Origin: SIG598 sp045605025
Lineage (GTDB): Bacteria > Bacillota > Clostridia > Oscillospirales > Acutalibacteraceae
Assembly: GCA_045605025.1 (NCBI GenBank)
Contig: JAZUPE010000058.1
Location: forward strand, 1-42,021
DNA: 42,021 nucleotides
Direction of reading: 5' to 3'
Positions 7,046 to 15,215 of the stretch are shown one piece after another (the stretch's first letter is position 1; each line of letters starts with the position of its first letter). The notes under the pieces are model-generated. The model saw nothing but the letters and a program-made list of their open reading frames with translations, had not been told where the DNA came from and searched no databases. A program made the position numbers and the translations under genes.

Positions 7046-9004
7046 CTACCGCATCTGGTCGATGGCCTGCTTGAGCCGCGATACGGCTTCGTCTATGCTG
7101 CAGTCAGTGAACTGTGCGCCTGCCATGGTCAGATGTCCGCCGCCGCCAAGCTGTTCTGCGATGAGCTGGACGTTGACCTTGCCCAGCGAACGGGCAGAAA
7201 CGTTGATGAGTCCGTCTGATTCAAAAAGCACAAAAGAGGCGTTGACGCCGGAGATATACAGCATATCGTCGGCGGCCTGCGAGCTGATTATGCGCAGGTT
7301 TTCGATGCCCTCGTCGGCGATGGAGATGGCGCAGTTCTTATAGAAAAAGGCGTTCGACACCAGTCGGGATTTTTCGACAAAAGTATCAAAGTTCTCGGCA
7401 AAGAGCCGCTTTACCTCAACGGTGTCGGCTCCTCTGCGCTTGAGGAAAGCCGATGCCTCAAAGGTACGCACGCCGGTGCGCAGCACGAAGTTCTTGGTGT
7501 CCAGCATGATGCCGGCCAGCATGGCTTCGGCTTCGGGGCGGCCGATGGCGCGTTCGCACATACTGCCCGCCAGCTCGGAGACGATCTCCGAAGCGGAGCT
7601 GGCGTACGATTCCTGAATCATCAGCGCGGCGTTGTCGATGTGATCCACCATCATGCGGTGGTGGTCGATGACCACGATGTTCTTTGCTCTGTCCAGCACC
7701 GGACGGCTCTCCACAAAATTGGGGGAGTGGGTGTCGGTCACGATCAGCAGCGTGTCGTTTCGCATCAGGTCAAGGGCGTGGGCAGGGTCGATAAAGCAGT
7801 CGTTGCCGCACTTTCTGTAGTAGCTGACCAGTTCTCCGGCGAGGGTGGTCTCCTCGTCGGTCACGATGTACGCCGGTTTGCCGAGCGTTTTGGCGATGGC
7901 GTACACGCCGATTGCCGAGCCGATGGCGTCCAGATCGGAGAACCGGTGCCCCATTACAAGGCAGTTGCCGCAGCTTTCAAGCATATTGGAAAGGGAGGCG
8001 CCCAGCATGCGCACGCGCACCTTGCTCTGGCGTTCGGAGGACTTGGACACACCGCCGAAGAAGCTGTAGCCTTCCGCGGTCTTGACCACGGCCTGATCGC
8101 CGCCGCGTCCCAGGGCCATATCCAGAGCCTGCAGCGCCCACGCCTCGCACTCCTCGATGGAGCTGCCGGCACGGCCCACGCCGATGGACAGGGTGACGGG
8201 GGTGCCGCCCTCGACGGAAATCTGCTTTGCGGCTTCAAGAATGGAGAAACGCTCGTCGATGAGACGCTTGGCTTCCTTTTCCTCGATGATAATAAGGCTC
8301 TTGTCGCGCACGTTAGCCCAGCAGATACCTGCCGATTTGTCCGCCCAGGCGTTGATGATGGCGTCCACCTCGGAGAACACGCGCACGCGCTCGCTCTCTC
8401 TTGCCTTGAGCAGTTCTTCTTCGTTGTCAAAGACGATTATCATGACCGTGGGGCGGGAGGCTTCGTAACGCTCCTCGGTGCGCTTGAGTCCGGTGATGTT
8501 GTGGAAATAGACAAGACTGCCCTGTCCGCTGGCTATCTGCATGGGAACAGGCACGCAGTCGTACCAGTTCTTTTCCCACTTGAGACGGAAGCTCTCTCCG
8601 GCGCGCATGGCTTCCAGATTGAAGTCCTTGTTGATGCGCAGAATGGAGCCGCCGTTGTATTCGCCGCCGGCAAGCAGCTGTTCGCTGAAGGCGCGGTTGT
8701 ACCACACCACTTCGCCCTTGCGCCCCAGCACCGAAACGGGAGTGGGCAGGCGGTCAAGAGCGGAGGAACGCTGTGGGGAAAGCTCGGTGTTTATGCCCCG
8801 CAGAAAGCCGCTGACATCCTTATAGATGTTCTCGTTGAGCAGCCACACGCCGATGGCGCTTGCGGCGGTAATCACCAGCAGCACCCAGAACAGCTTTGTG
8901 CTGCCGCTCACCAGCAGGGAGATGACGGTCATCGCCGCCATGATAATCAGCAGCGTGGTGAGCATGGGCGTTACCGGCCAGAATCGCTTGAAGATTTTTT
9001 TCAT
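7046..9004 (-). CDS. gdpP: GdpP-type cyclic-di-AMP phosphodiesterase (DHH family)
   Basis: Membrane-bound enzyme that hydrolyses c-di-AMP to pApA, setting osmolyte and cell-wall homeostasis. The 652-residue protein has two N-terminal membrane segments (within about 10-57), a degenerate PAS region, a modified GGDEF-like domain (SIGVGR near residue 270), then DHH and DHHA1 domains: GHRFSDLDAIGSA, TDTHSP, VIDHHR and the C-terminal GGGHLTMAGA. All expected metal and phosphate motifs are visible. The ATG at 9004 follows AAAGGAG. The gene is 95 nt downstream of rnj on the same strand. It is normally next to rplI; here repeats intervene. Confidence 0.95.
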   Translation of the reverse strand: MKKIFKRFWPVTPMLTTLLIIMAAMTVISLLVSGSTKLFWVLLVITAASAIGVWLLNENIYKDVSGFLRGINTELSPQRSSALDRLPTPVSVLGRKGEVVWYNRAFSEQLLAGGEYNGGSILRINKDFNLEAMRAGESFRLKWEKNWYDCVPVPMQIASGQGSLVYFHNITGLKRTEERYEASRPTVMIIVFDNEEELLKARESERVRVFSEVDAIINAWADKSAGICWANVRDKSLIIIEEKEAKRLIDERFSILEAAKQISVEGGTPVTLSIGVGRAGSSIEECEAWALQALDMALGRGGDQAVVKTAEGYSFFGGVSKSSERQSKVRVRMLGASLSNMLESCGNCLVMGHRFSDLDAIGSAIGVYAIAKTLGKPAYIVTDEETTLAGELVSYYRKCGNDCFIDPAHALDLMRNDTLLIVTDTHSPNFVESRPVLDRAKNIVVIDHHRMMVDHIDNAALMIQESYASSASEIVSELAGSMCERAIGRPEAEAMLAGIMLDTKNFVLRTGVRTFEASAFLKRRGADTVEVKRLFAENFDTFVEKSRLVSNAFFYKNCAISIADEGIENLRIISSQAADDMLYISGVNASFVLFESDGLINVSARSLGKVNVQLIAEQLGGGGHLTMAGAQFTDCSIDEAVSRLKQAIDQMR

Positions 9005-9099
9005 AACAGTGGAGTCTCCTTTCCTCCGCTGGCGGGCGGTGCCGCGCTGCGGAGAAAACCGGCTGTATTGTTATTTGTTCCGCGCATTATTCCGAAGGA

Positions 9100-11244
9100 T
9101 CAGACCTCCATGATGACGGGAAGGATCATCGGGCTGCGCTTGGTGCGCTGATACATCATGCGGGAAAGCTCGTCACGGACCTTGCCCTTGATGGCGGCCC
9201 AGTCGCGTATGCCGCTGTTTGCGCATTCCTCGATCACATCGGTGACCAGAGCGCAGGCTTCCTCCATCAGAGGCTCAGCGTCACGGACGTAGACAAAGCC
9301 GCGGGACACGACGTGAGGTCCGGACAGCAGGTGTCCGTCGTTTGAATCTATTGTGGCGACGGCGATGATAAGACCGTCCTGACCCAGATGCTTGCGGTCA
9401 CGCAGCACTACGCTGCCCACGTCGCCCACGCCCAGACCGTCCACCAGCACCCGTCCGGCGGGCACACGCTCGGCGACCCTGATGCCGTCGGCGCTGATTT
9501 CCACCGAATCGCCAAGGTCGGCGACCATGATGTTGCTGTCGGGCAGTCCCATCAGCGAGGCAAGACCGGCGTGCTTCTGCAGGTGCTTCTGCTCGCCGTG
9601 GACGGGGATGAAATACTGCGGTTTTGTCAGACCGAGGATTATTTTCAGCTCCTCCTGACAGGCGTGTCCGGAGACGTGTACCTCGTACATCTTCTCATAA
9701 ACGACCTCGCAGCCGTGGCGCAGCAGCTCGTTGACCACGTTGCCCACGGTCTTTTCGTTGCCGGGAATGGGATTTGCCGAGATGATGATGAAATCGTCGG
9801 CACCGACCTCCACCTGACGGTGGTCGTTCATCGCCATGCGGCTCAGCGCGCTCATGGGCTCGCCCTGACTGCCGGTAGTGATGAGCACCATCTGCTCCTT
9901 GGGATAGCGGTTGATCATGGAGATGTCCACCAGCAGACCTTCGGGGACGTTGAGGTAGCCCATTTCCTGACCGATGGCGACGGTGTTGATCATGCTCCGT
10001 CCGCTGACAGCGACCTTGCGTCCGAAGCGAGCGGCGCAGTCGATGATCTGCTGCACACGGTGGACGTTGGAGGCAAAGGTGGCGATGATAATGCGCTTGC
10101 CGGTGGCGGAAGCCGACTGGAACAGGGGGTTGAAGGAGGCTCCGACGGTGCGTTCGCTGGCGGTGTAGCCCGGACGCTCGGCGTTGGTGGAGTCGGAAAG
10201 CAGGCACAGAACGCCCTTTTTGCCCAGCTCGGCGAAGCGTCCCAGATCGATGATGTCGCCGCTGATGGGGGTCATGTCTATCTTGAAGTCGCCGGTCTGT
10301 ACAATGATGCCGGCGGGGGTGTGCAGGGCGATGGAAACGGCGCCGGGAATGGAGTGGTTGACGTTGATGAATTCAGCTTTGATGCAGCCGAAGTCGACGG
10401 TGCTGCCCGGCTCGACTACGTTCAGGCTGCAGGAGGAGAGAATGTTATGCTCCCTGAGCTTGCCCTCCAGAAGTCCCAGCGTGAGCTGAGTGCCGTAGAC
10501 GGGAATGCGGTATTCCTTGAGCACGTAGGGAATGGCGCCGATGTGGTCCTCGTGACCGTGGGTGAGCAGTATGGCGCGCACCTTGTGTATGTTGCGGGCA
10601 AGATAGGTGATGTCGGGAATGACCATGTCGATGCCCAGCATGGTGTCGTCGGGGAAGGCCATGCCGCAGTCAACGATGATGGCGTCGTCGCCGCATTCGT
10701 ACATGGTCATGTTCTTGCCGATTTCGTTAAGACCGCCAAGGAAGGTCACACGGATGGGAGTGGCTGCCTTCTTTTTGCGTCCGCCCTTGCGCGCGGGTCC
10801 GGCGGCGGTGCTGTCGGCGGCAGGATTCGCCGCGGCGGTGTTCTTTTTGCCGGAGGTTTTCTTTGCGGGTCTGGAATCAGCGGTGCCGGCCGCAGAAATC
10901 GTGGAAGCGGCTATCGCTGCGGGCGCTTCGGTGTTCTTTTTGCCGGAGGTTTTCTTTGCGGGTCTGGAATCAGCGGCGCCGGCGGCAGGAATCGTGGAAG
11001 CGGCTACCGCTGCGGGCGCTTCGGCGGTCTTCTTTGAAGCTTTGGGGGCAGCGGGTTTCGCGCTATGCGCGGCGGGGGCTTTGGCGACGGATTTTGCCGG
11101 CGGTTTCGCCTTGGCGGAAGCGGACTTCGCGCCCTTTGCGGCGGACTGCTTTACAGCCTTGCTCTGTTTGGGAGCCTTGGATTTCGCGGTCTTTTTGCCG
11201 GGTGTCTTTTTATATTCGTTTTCTGTGATTATCTCTTTCTGCAC
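9100..11244 (-). CDS. rnj: Ribonuclease J with long Lys/Ala-rich N-terminal extension
   Basis: Metallo-beta-lactamase/beta-CASP ribonuclease with 5'-3' exo- and endonuclease activity in mRNA decay and RNA maturation. The core starts near residue 162 (TPIRVTFLGGLNEIGKN); the zinc motif THGHEDH is at 228-234, followed by SDSTNAE, the beta-CASP domain and PVHGEQKHL. The core (about 553 residues) is of normal RNase J size; the first 160 residues are an extra low-complexity tail of Lys, Ala, Pro and Ser, partly made of a 31-residue direct repeat. The start is a GTG at 11244 preceded by GAGGA with 7-nt spacing. A promoter is visible at 11355-11383. Confidence 0.95.
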   Translation of the reverse strand: MQKEIITENEYKKTPGKKTAKSKAPKQSKAVKQSAAKGAKSASAKAKPPAKSVAKAPAAHSAKPAAPKASKKTAEAPAAVAASTIPAAGAADSRPAKKTSGKKNTEAPAAIAASTISAAGTADSRPAKKTSGKKNTAAANPAADSTAAGPARKGGRKKKAATPIRVTFLGGLNEIGKNMTMYECGDDAIIVDCGMAFPDDTMLGIDMVIPDITYLARNIHKVRAILLTHGHEDHIGAIPYVLKEYRIPVYGTQLTLGLLEGKLREHNILSSCSLNVVEPGSTVDFGCIKAEFINVNHSIPGAVSIALHTPAGIIVQTGDFKIDMTPISGDIIDLGRFAELGKKGVLCLLSDSTNAERPGYTASERTVGASFNPLFQSASATGKRIIIATFASNVHRVQQIIDCAARFGRKVAVSGRSMINTVAIGQEMGYLNVPEGLLVDISMINRYPKEQMVLITTGSQGEPMSALSRMAMNDHRQVEVGADDFIIISANPIPGNEKTVGNVVNELLRHGCEVVYEKMYEVHVSGHACQEELKIILGLTKPQYFIPVHGEQKHLQKHAGLASLMGLPDSNIMVADLGDSVEISADGIRVAERVPAGRVLVDGLGVGDVGSVVLRDRKHLGQDGLIIAVATIDSNDGHLLSGPHVVSRGFVYVRDAEPLMEEACALVTDVIEECANSGIRDWAAIKGKVRDELSRMMYQRTKRSPMILPVIMEV
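10838..11023 (-). repeat. 93-bp direct repeat inside rnj
   Basis: Two copies start at 10838 and 10931 (period 93 bp, 31 codons), differing by a few substitutions. They encode tandem copies of a peptide containing ADSRPAKKTSGKKNT and lie in the low-complexity N-terminal extension of RNase J. The size is a multiple of 3, so copy number could change without breaking the frame. Confidence 0.85.
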
Positions 11245-11354
11245 AAATAAATCCTCATCTTTCAGTATTTGAAAATATAGAAAAATCTATGTATTTTTAT
11301 AGCTGCTGCGGGGCAGGTGCGTAGATATAATACCCCTAATATACATTTCAGTTA

Positions 11355-11383
11355 ATTTTACCCTTTTATGGGGGCTGTGTCAA
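11355..11383 (-). promoter_or_regulatory. Sigma-A-type promoter for rnj
   Basis: On the minus strand, TTGACA (11383-11378), a 17-bp spacer and TAAAAT (11360-11355) make a near-consensus promoter. Transcription would begin about 100 nt upstream of the rnj GTG. Confidence 0.7.
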
Positions 11384-11467
11384 TGTACATTCCACCAAAG
11401 AGCGGGGGTAAAAGACGGCAAATTTGTTATATATATTGTTTTAGCGGGGGAGCGGGGGAATGGCACA

Positions 11468-11518
11468 GTATGCGATGCGATGCATACCGCGTGTATATAT
11501 TCTGCATACGATGTATAT
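11468..11518. promoter_or_regulatory. Candidate operator cluster upstream of argC
   Basis: An inverted repeat GTATGC (11468-11473)/GCATAC (11482-11487) is followed by two imperfect direct copies of TGCATAC-(2 to 4 nt)-TGTATAT (11481-11498 and 11503-11518). The cluster lies in the 434-bp divergent rnj/argC gap, about 100 bp upstream of the argC -35 box. It does not match the classical ArgR box well, so the binding factor is unknown. The rest of the gap is A/T-rich with G-tracts and no ORF of note. Confidence 0.35.
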
Positions 11519-11616
11519 TTATCAAAGGGGCGGTTTTTGGGCGTGTTTTGTGGTATTTTGCCATATTAGGGTTGATATATAGTGTGAAATTGGGCGGGGA
11601 ACAGGTGATATTGCCC

Positions 11617-11645
11617 TTGACTTTTGGAAGAAATAAGCGCATAAT
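11617..11645 (+). promoter_or_regulatory. Sigma-A-type promoter for the arginine operon
   Basis: TTGACT (11617-11622), a 17-bp spacer and CATAAT (11640-11645) lie about 35 bp upstream of the argC ATG. The -10 box overlaps the palindromic octamer ATAATTAT, a possible operator. GAGGA at 11666-11670 is the argC ribosome site. Confidence 0.65.
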
Positions 11646-11678
11646 TATACAAACATTTACTATGCGAGGATTATAGCA

Positions 11679-12614
11679 ATGTATAAGATTTTCATCGACG
11701 GCAAAGAAGGCACCACCGGACTGCGCATCTTTGAGCGCATCGGTCAGCGCAGCGATATCGAACTGATCACCCTGCCCGAGGAACTGCGAAAGGACACCGC
11801 GGCACGGGCTGAGGCTCTCAACAGCTGCGACATCGCTTTTCTCTGCCTGCCGGACGCTGCCGCGATTGAGGCGGTCAGCCTGATAGAGAATCCCGCCGTG
11901 CGGGTCATCGACGCGTCCACCGCTCACCGCACCAGCCCCGACTGGGCTTACGGCTTCCCCGAGCTGTCGGACATCCACCGCGCCGCGGTTGCCAACGCAA
12001 AGCGGGTTTCCGTGCCCGGCTGCCACGCCAGCGGATTTATCTCCCTTGTGGCTCCGCTGGTTGCCGCAGGCATCATCGATATCGACGCCAGACTGAATTG
12101 TCATTCCCTCACCGGATACAGCGGCGGCGGAAAGAAGATGATCGCCGCCTACGGTGACGAAAACCGCCCTGCCGATTACGAAGCACCCCGCCAGTACGCT
12201 CTGGGTCAGACCCACAAGCACCTGCCTGAGATGGCGGTGCGCACCGGTCTGCAGTACGCTCCCGTGTTCTGTCCCATCGTTTCCGACTTCTACAGCGGCA
12301 TGATGGTCACCGTCGGTCTTTTTGCCGACCAGATCAACTGCGTCGGCGTGGAAAAGATCGCGGAGGTCTACAAGCGAGTATACAACGGCGGTCTGGTAAA
12401 ATATGTCGAGCCCTCGGAGTTTGCTCCCGACGGCTTCATCTCCGCCGCCTCCATGAGCGGCTGCGACCGCATGGAGGTCACCGTCACCGGCAACGACGAG
12501 CGTGTGCTGCTCATGTCCCGCTTTGACAATCTGGGCAAGGGCGCTTCCGGCGCAGCCGTGCAGTGCATGAACGTCATGCTGGGACTGGACGAGACCACCG
12601 GTCTTGCTCTGTGA
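11679..12614 (+). CDS. argC: N-acetyl-gamma-glutamyl-phosphate reductase (short, type 2)
   Basis: Third step of arginine biosynthesis: NADPH reduction of N-acetylglutamyl phosphate to the semialdehyde, in the cytoplasm. The 311-residue protein fits the shorter ArgC type 2 subfamily. It opens with a nucleotide-binding segment (KIFIDGKEGTTGLRIFERI) and has the catalytic cysteine in VPGCHASGF (about residue 113), plus HLPEM and a His-rich substrate region. The ATG is 8 nt after GAGGA. It is the first gene of the operon, with promoter directly upstream; a small membrane protein follows after 8 nt. Confidence 0.93.
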   Translation: MYKIFIDGKEGTTGLRIFERIGQRSDIELITLPEELRKDTAARAEALNSCDIAFLCLPDAAAIEAVSLIENPAVRVIDASTAHRTSPDWAYGFPELSDIHRAAVANAKRVSVPGCHASGFISLVAPLVAAGIIDIDARLNCHSLTGYSGGGKKMIAAYGDENRPADYEAPRQYALGQTHKHLPEMAVRTGLQYAPVFCPIVSDFYSGMMVTVGLFADQINCVGVEKIAEVYKRVYNGGLVKYVEPSEFAPDGFISAASMSGCDRMEVTVTGNDERVLLMSRFDNLGKGASGAAVQCMNVMLGLDETTGLAL

Positions 12615-12622
12615 GGTGCGAT

Positions 12623-12937
12623 ATGAGCGAAATGGAAAAGAATCCGGTCACCCCGACCGGAGAGGATACACCGGAGGAAGTCACCGGCGCTGAGGAAGTG
12701 CAGGAGACCATCGCCGGAAAGATTAAGAAGCTTTTTTCCGTACAGTCGCCCTACGCCGACTACGCCGCCGACAACGACAGGGTCAGCGAGATGATGTACG
12801 AGACCGATGCCGAACCGCCAAAGCCCACGGTAAAGGATCTGCTGCGAACCGTTTTCTCCGCACTGCTGCTGGTGCTTGTGTTTATGGGCGTGGCACTGAT
12901 GTTCTCAATGGCAAGCACCTGTCTGGGATCAAAATAA
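12623..12937 (+). CDS. Small single-pass membrane protein, unknown
   Basis: I do not recognise this 104-residue protein. The first about 70 residues are acidic (many Glu, Asp, Thr) with a Lys-rich patch (AGKIKKLF), and one hydrophobic helix spans about residues 76-96 (SALLLVLVFMGVALMFSM), ending in a short tail. There is no lipobox or cleavable signal, so a C-terminal tail-anchor topology with the acidic part in the cytoplasm is likely. Start chosen at 12623, 8 nt after argC; the longer frame to 12563 overlaps argC. It is cotranscribed with arginine genes but has no obvious biosynthetic role. Confidence 0.75.
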   Translation: MSEMEKNPVTPTGEDTPEEVTGAEEVQETIAGKIKKLFSVQSPYADYAADNDRVSEMMYETDAEPPKPTVKDLLRTVFSALLLVLVFMGVALMFSMASTCLGSK

Positions 12938-12963
12938 TCAATCTCAAGGAGTTATATACTGAC

Positions 12964-14244
12964 ATGGAAATCAAAAAGAACATTCCCGGCGGCGTTGCTG
13001 CCGCCAAAGGATTCAAGGCCGCCGGTGTCTACTGCGGCGTAAAGAGAGCCGGATATCCCACCAACACCGTCACTGCAGCTTCCATTCTCGCCAACGAGAA
13101 TATCCAGCGTGACCACAAGCCCGACCTCGCTCTCATCGTCAGCGAAGTGCCCTGCACCGCCGCTGCCGTGTTCACTCAGAATCTGGTCAAGGGCGCGCCC
13201 ATCGTGGTTTGCAAGGATCACCTTGCCAAGAGCAGGATCCGCGCCATCATCGCCAACAGCGGCAACGCCAACACCTGCAACTTTGACGGCGTGGAGAAGG
13301 CCGAAGCCATGTGTGCCGCCACCGCCGAAGCTCTGGGCATCAAAGCTGAAGAAGTTCTCGTGGCTTCCACCGGCGTTATCGGACAGATTCTGCCCATCGA
13401 GCCGATACAGGAAGGCATTCCTTACCTCGTGAAGAACCTTGCCGCCGACGGCACCAGGGCCGCAGAGGCTATCATGACCACCGACACCGTCTGCAAGCAG
13501 TACGCCGTGCAGGTCACCATCGGCGGTCAGACCGTCACCATCGGTGCCATGACCAAGGGCTCGGGTATGATCCACCCCAACATGGCAACCATGCTTGCCT
13601 TCGTCACCACCGACTGCGCCATCAGCGGCCGGATGCTGGACAAGGCTCTGCGCTCCGTGGTGGGCGACAGCTTCAATATGCTGTCCGTTGACGGCGACAC
13701 CTCCACCAACGACACCCTCGCCATCATCGCTTCCGGTCTTGCCGGCAATAATGAAATTACCGCCGAGGGTGAGGATTTCGATATCTTTGTCGCCGCGCTG
13801 CTTGACGTATGCGTGTATCTGACCAGAATGATGGCAAAGGACGGCGAGGGGGCCACCAAGCTCATCGAGTGCGCCGTCAAGGGCGGTGCCACCGTCGCTG
13901 ACGCAAAGACCGTTGCCAAGTCGGTCATCTGCTCCCCGCTGCTCAAGTCGGCAATGTTCGGCTGCGACGCCAACTGGGGCAGAGTGCTGTGCGCCATCGG
14001 TTACTCCGGAGCCAGCACCGATGTTACCAAGATAGACGTCACCTTCCGCTCCGCGGGCGGCGAGGTCACCGTCTGTCAGAACGGCGCCGGCGTGCCCTTC
14101 AGCGAGGAAATCGCCAAGGAAGTGCTCAGCGCCGACGAGGTCATCGTGGACGTCACCCTGCGTGACGGCGACGCTGCCGCCACAGCATGGGGCTGCGACC
14201 TGACCTACGATTACGTCAAGATCAACGGCGATTATCGCACCTGA
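12964..14244 (+). CDS. argJ: Bifunctional ornithine acetyltransferase / N-acetylglutamate synthase
   Basis: Transfers the acetyl group from N-acetylornithine to glutamate, recycling it (cyclic pathway), and in bifunctional forms also makes N-acetylglutamate from acetyl-CoA. The 426-residue precursor self-cleaves before the nucleophilic Thr in NMATMLAFVTTD (about residue 205). Other family marks are AVFTQNLVKGAP, ANSGNANTC, STGVIGQ and the C-terminal DLTYDYVKIN. AAGGAG lies 12 nt upstream of the ATG, a rather long spacing. Whether it is mono- or bifunctional cannot be told by eye; no argA or argE is in the window. Confidence 0.95.
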   Translation: MEIKKNIPGGVAAAKGFKAAGVYCGVKRAGYPTNTVTAASILANENIQRDHKPDLALIVSEVPCTAAAVFTQNLVKGAPIVVCKDHLAKSRIRAIIANSGNANTCNFDGVEKAEAMCAATAEALGIKAEEVLVASTGVIGQILPIEPIQEGIPYLVKNLAADGTRAAEAIMTTDTVCKQYAVQVTIGGQTVTIGAMTKGSGMIHPNMATMLAFVTTDCAISGRMLDKALRSVVGDSFNMLSVDGDTSTNDTLAIIASGLAGNNEITAEGEDFDIFVAALLDVCVYLTRMMAKDGEGATKLIECAVKGGATVADAKTVAKSVICSPLLKSAMFGCDANWGRVLCAIGYSGASTDVTKIDVTFRSAGGEVTVCQNGAGVPFSEEIAKEVLSADEVIVDVTLRDGDAAATAWGCDLTYDYVKINGDYRT

Positions 14245-14358
14245 TTCAGTTTTTGCGGAACACTCCCATAGTCCCGCCGTGGGCGAGGCGGCTGTCAGCG
14301 CGTCTGACTGAGGGAGTGAGCGGGAATCTCAATATTGATAAATACAGGAGAGACAGGA
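14245..14358. repeat. argJ-argB spacer with clostridial-type intergenic repeat
   Basis: The 114-bp spacer is much longer than its neighbours. It contains a CCGCC/GGCGG stem, a short TCAG/CTGA hairpin and the 13-mer GACTGAGGGAGTG (14306-14318), which also ends the repeat at 40403-40451. It looks like a decayed copy of the same dispersed element inside an operon. The argB ribosome site (GGAGAGACAGGA) follows. Confidence 0.5.
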
Positions 14359-15210
14359 ATGGAACTGACCAACGCACAGAGAGCAGCCGTCCTCGTTGAG
14401 GCGCTGCCTAATATTCAGGACTACAAGGACAAGATCATCGTCGTCAAGTACGGCGGCAACGCCATGATCAACGAGGAGCTCAAGAACGCCGTCATGCGCG
14501 ACATCGTTCTGCTCACCACCGTGGGCATCCGCGTGGTGCTCATTCACGGCGGCGGCCCCGAGATCACCGATATGCTCAGGAGAGTGGGCAAGGAGACAAA
14601 GTTCGTCAACGGACTGCGCGTCACCGATGCCGAGACCGCCGAGATCGTGCAGATGGTTCTCGCCGGCAAGATCAACAAGAGCCTTGTCAATCTCATTCAG
14701 AATATAGGCGGCAAGGCGATCGGCTTGTCGGGCGCTGACGGTCATCTCATCGAGGCCGAGATGATGGACGAGCAGCTGGGCTACGTGGGCGAGATCACCT
14801 CCATCAACACCCAGCCCGTTCTGGACGTTCTGGAGATGGGTTATATCCCCGTTATCTCCACCGTGGGCTGCGACAAGGAAGGCAACGTCTACAACATCCA
14901 CGCCGACACCGCAGCCAGCCGCATCGCCGGCATGCTGGGCGCAGAGAGCCTTATTTCCATGACCGACATCACCGGCATCTGCCGCGACAAGGACGATCCC
15001 GGCACCCTCATTCCCAAGATCAACGTCAGCGAGGCTCCCCAGCTTATGCGCGAGGGCGTTATCTCCGGCGGCATGATTCCCAAGGTGGAGTGTTGCACCG
15101 AAGCTATCCGCCGCGGTGTCAAGAAGGTTTTCATCATCGACGGACGCGTGCCCCATTCCATCCTCATCGAGACTCTCACCGATGAGGGTATCGGCACCAT
15201 GTTTGTCTGA
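14359..15210 (+). CDS. argB: Acetylglutamate kinase
   Basis: Phosphorylates N-acetylglutamate, usually the arginine-controlled step. The 283-residue amino-acid-kinase-fold protein shows VVKYGGNAM near residue 30, LIHGGGPEI near 67, the substrate/ATP segment NVYNIHADTAASRIAG and GGMIPKVECC. The N-terminal helix before the kinase core (TNAQRAAVLVEALPNIQDYK) resembles that of arginine-inhibited hexameric enzymes, so feedback inhibition is likely (inference). Start at 14359 is set by the purine-rich site just upstream. The frame ends in three consecutive stop codons, TGA TAA TAG. Confidence 0.95.
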   Translation: MELTNAQRAAVLVEALPNIQDYKDKIIVVKYGGNAMINEELKNAVMRDIVLLTTVGIRVVLIHGGGPEITDMLRRVGKETKFVNGLRVTDAETAEIVQMVLAGKINKSLVNLIQNIGGKAIGLSGADGHLIEAEMMDEQLGYVGEITSINTQPVLDVLEMGYIPVISTVGCDKEGNVYNIHADTAASRIAGMLGAESLISMTDITGICRDKDDPGTLIPKINVSEAPQLMREGVISGGMIPKVECCTEAIRRGVKKVFIIDGRVPHSILIETLTDEGIGTMFV

Positions 15211-15215
15211 TAATA

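Noticed and set aside
9388..11037. 549-codon open frame antisense to rnj
   Set aside because: Low-complexity, Gly/Val/His-rich translation opposite a clear RNase J; explained by codon bias.
11245..11678. T-box or riboswitch upstream of argC
   Set aside because: No conserved T-box bulge, anticodon stem or terminator/antiterminator pair could be found; the promoter is only about 35 bp from the ATG, leaving no room for a leader.
11427..12221. Antisense ORF spanning the argC region
   Set aside because: Shadow of argC extended through the noncoding gap; no ribosome site or domain.
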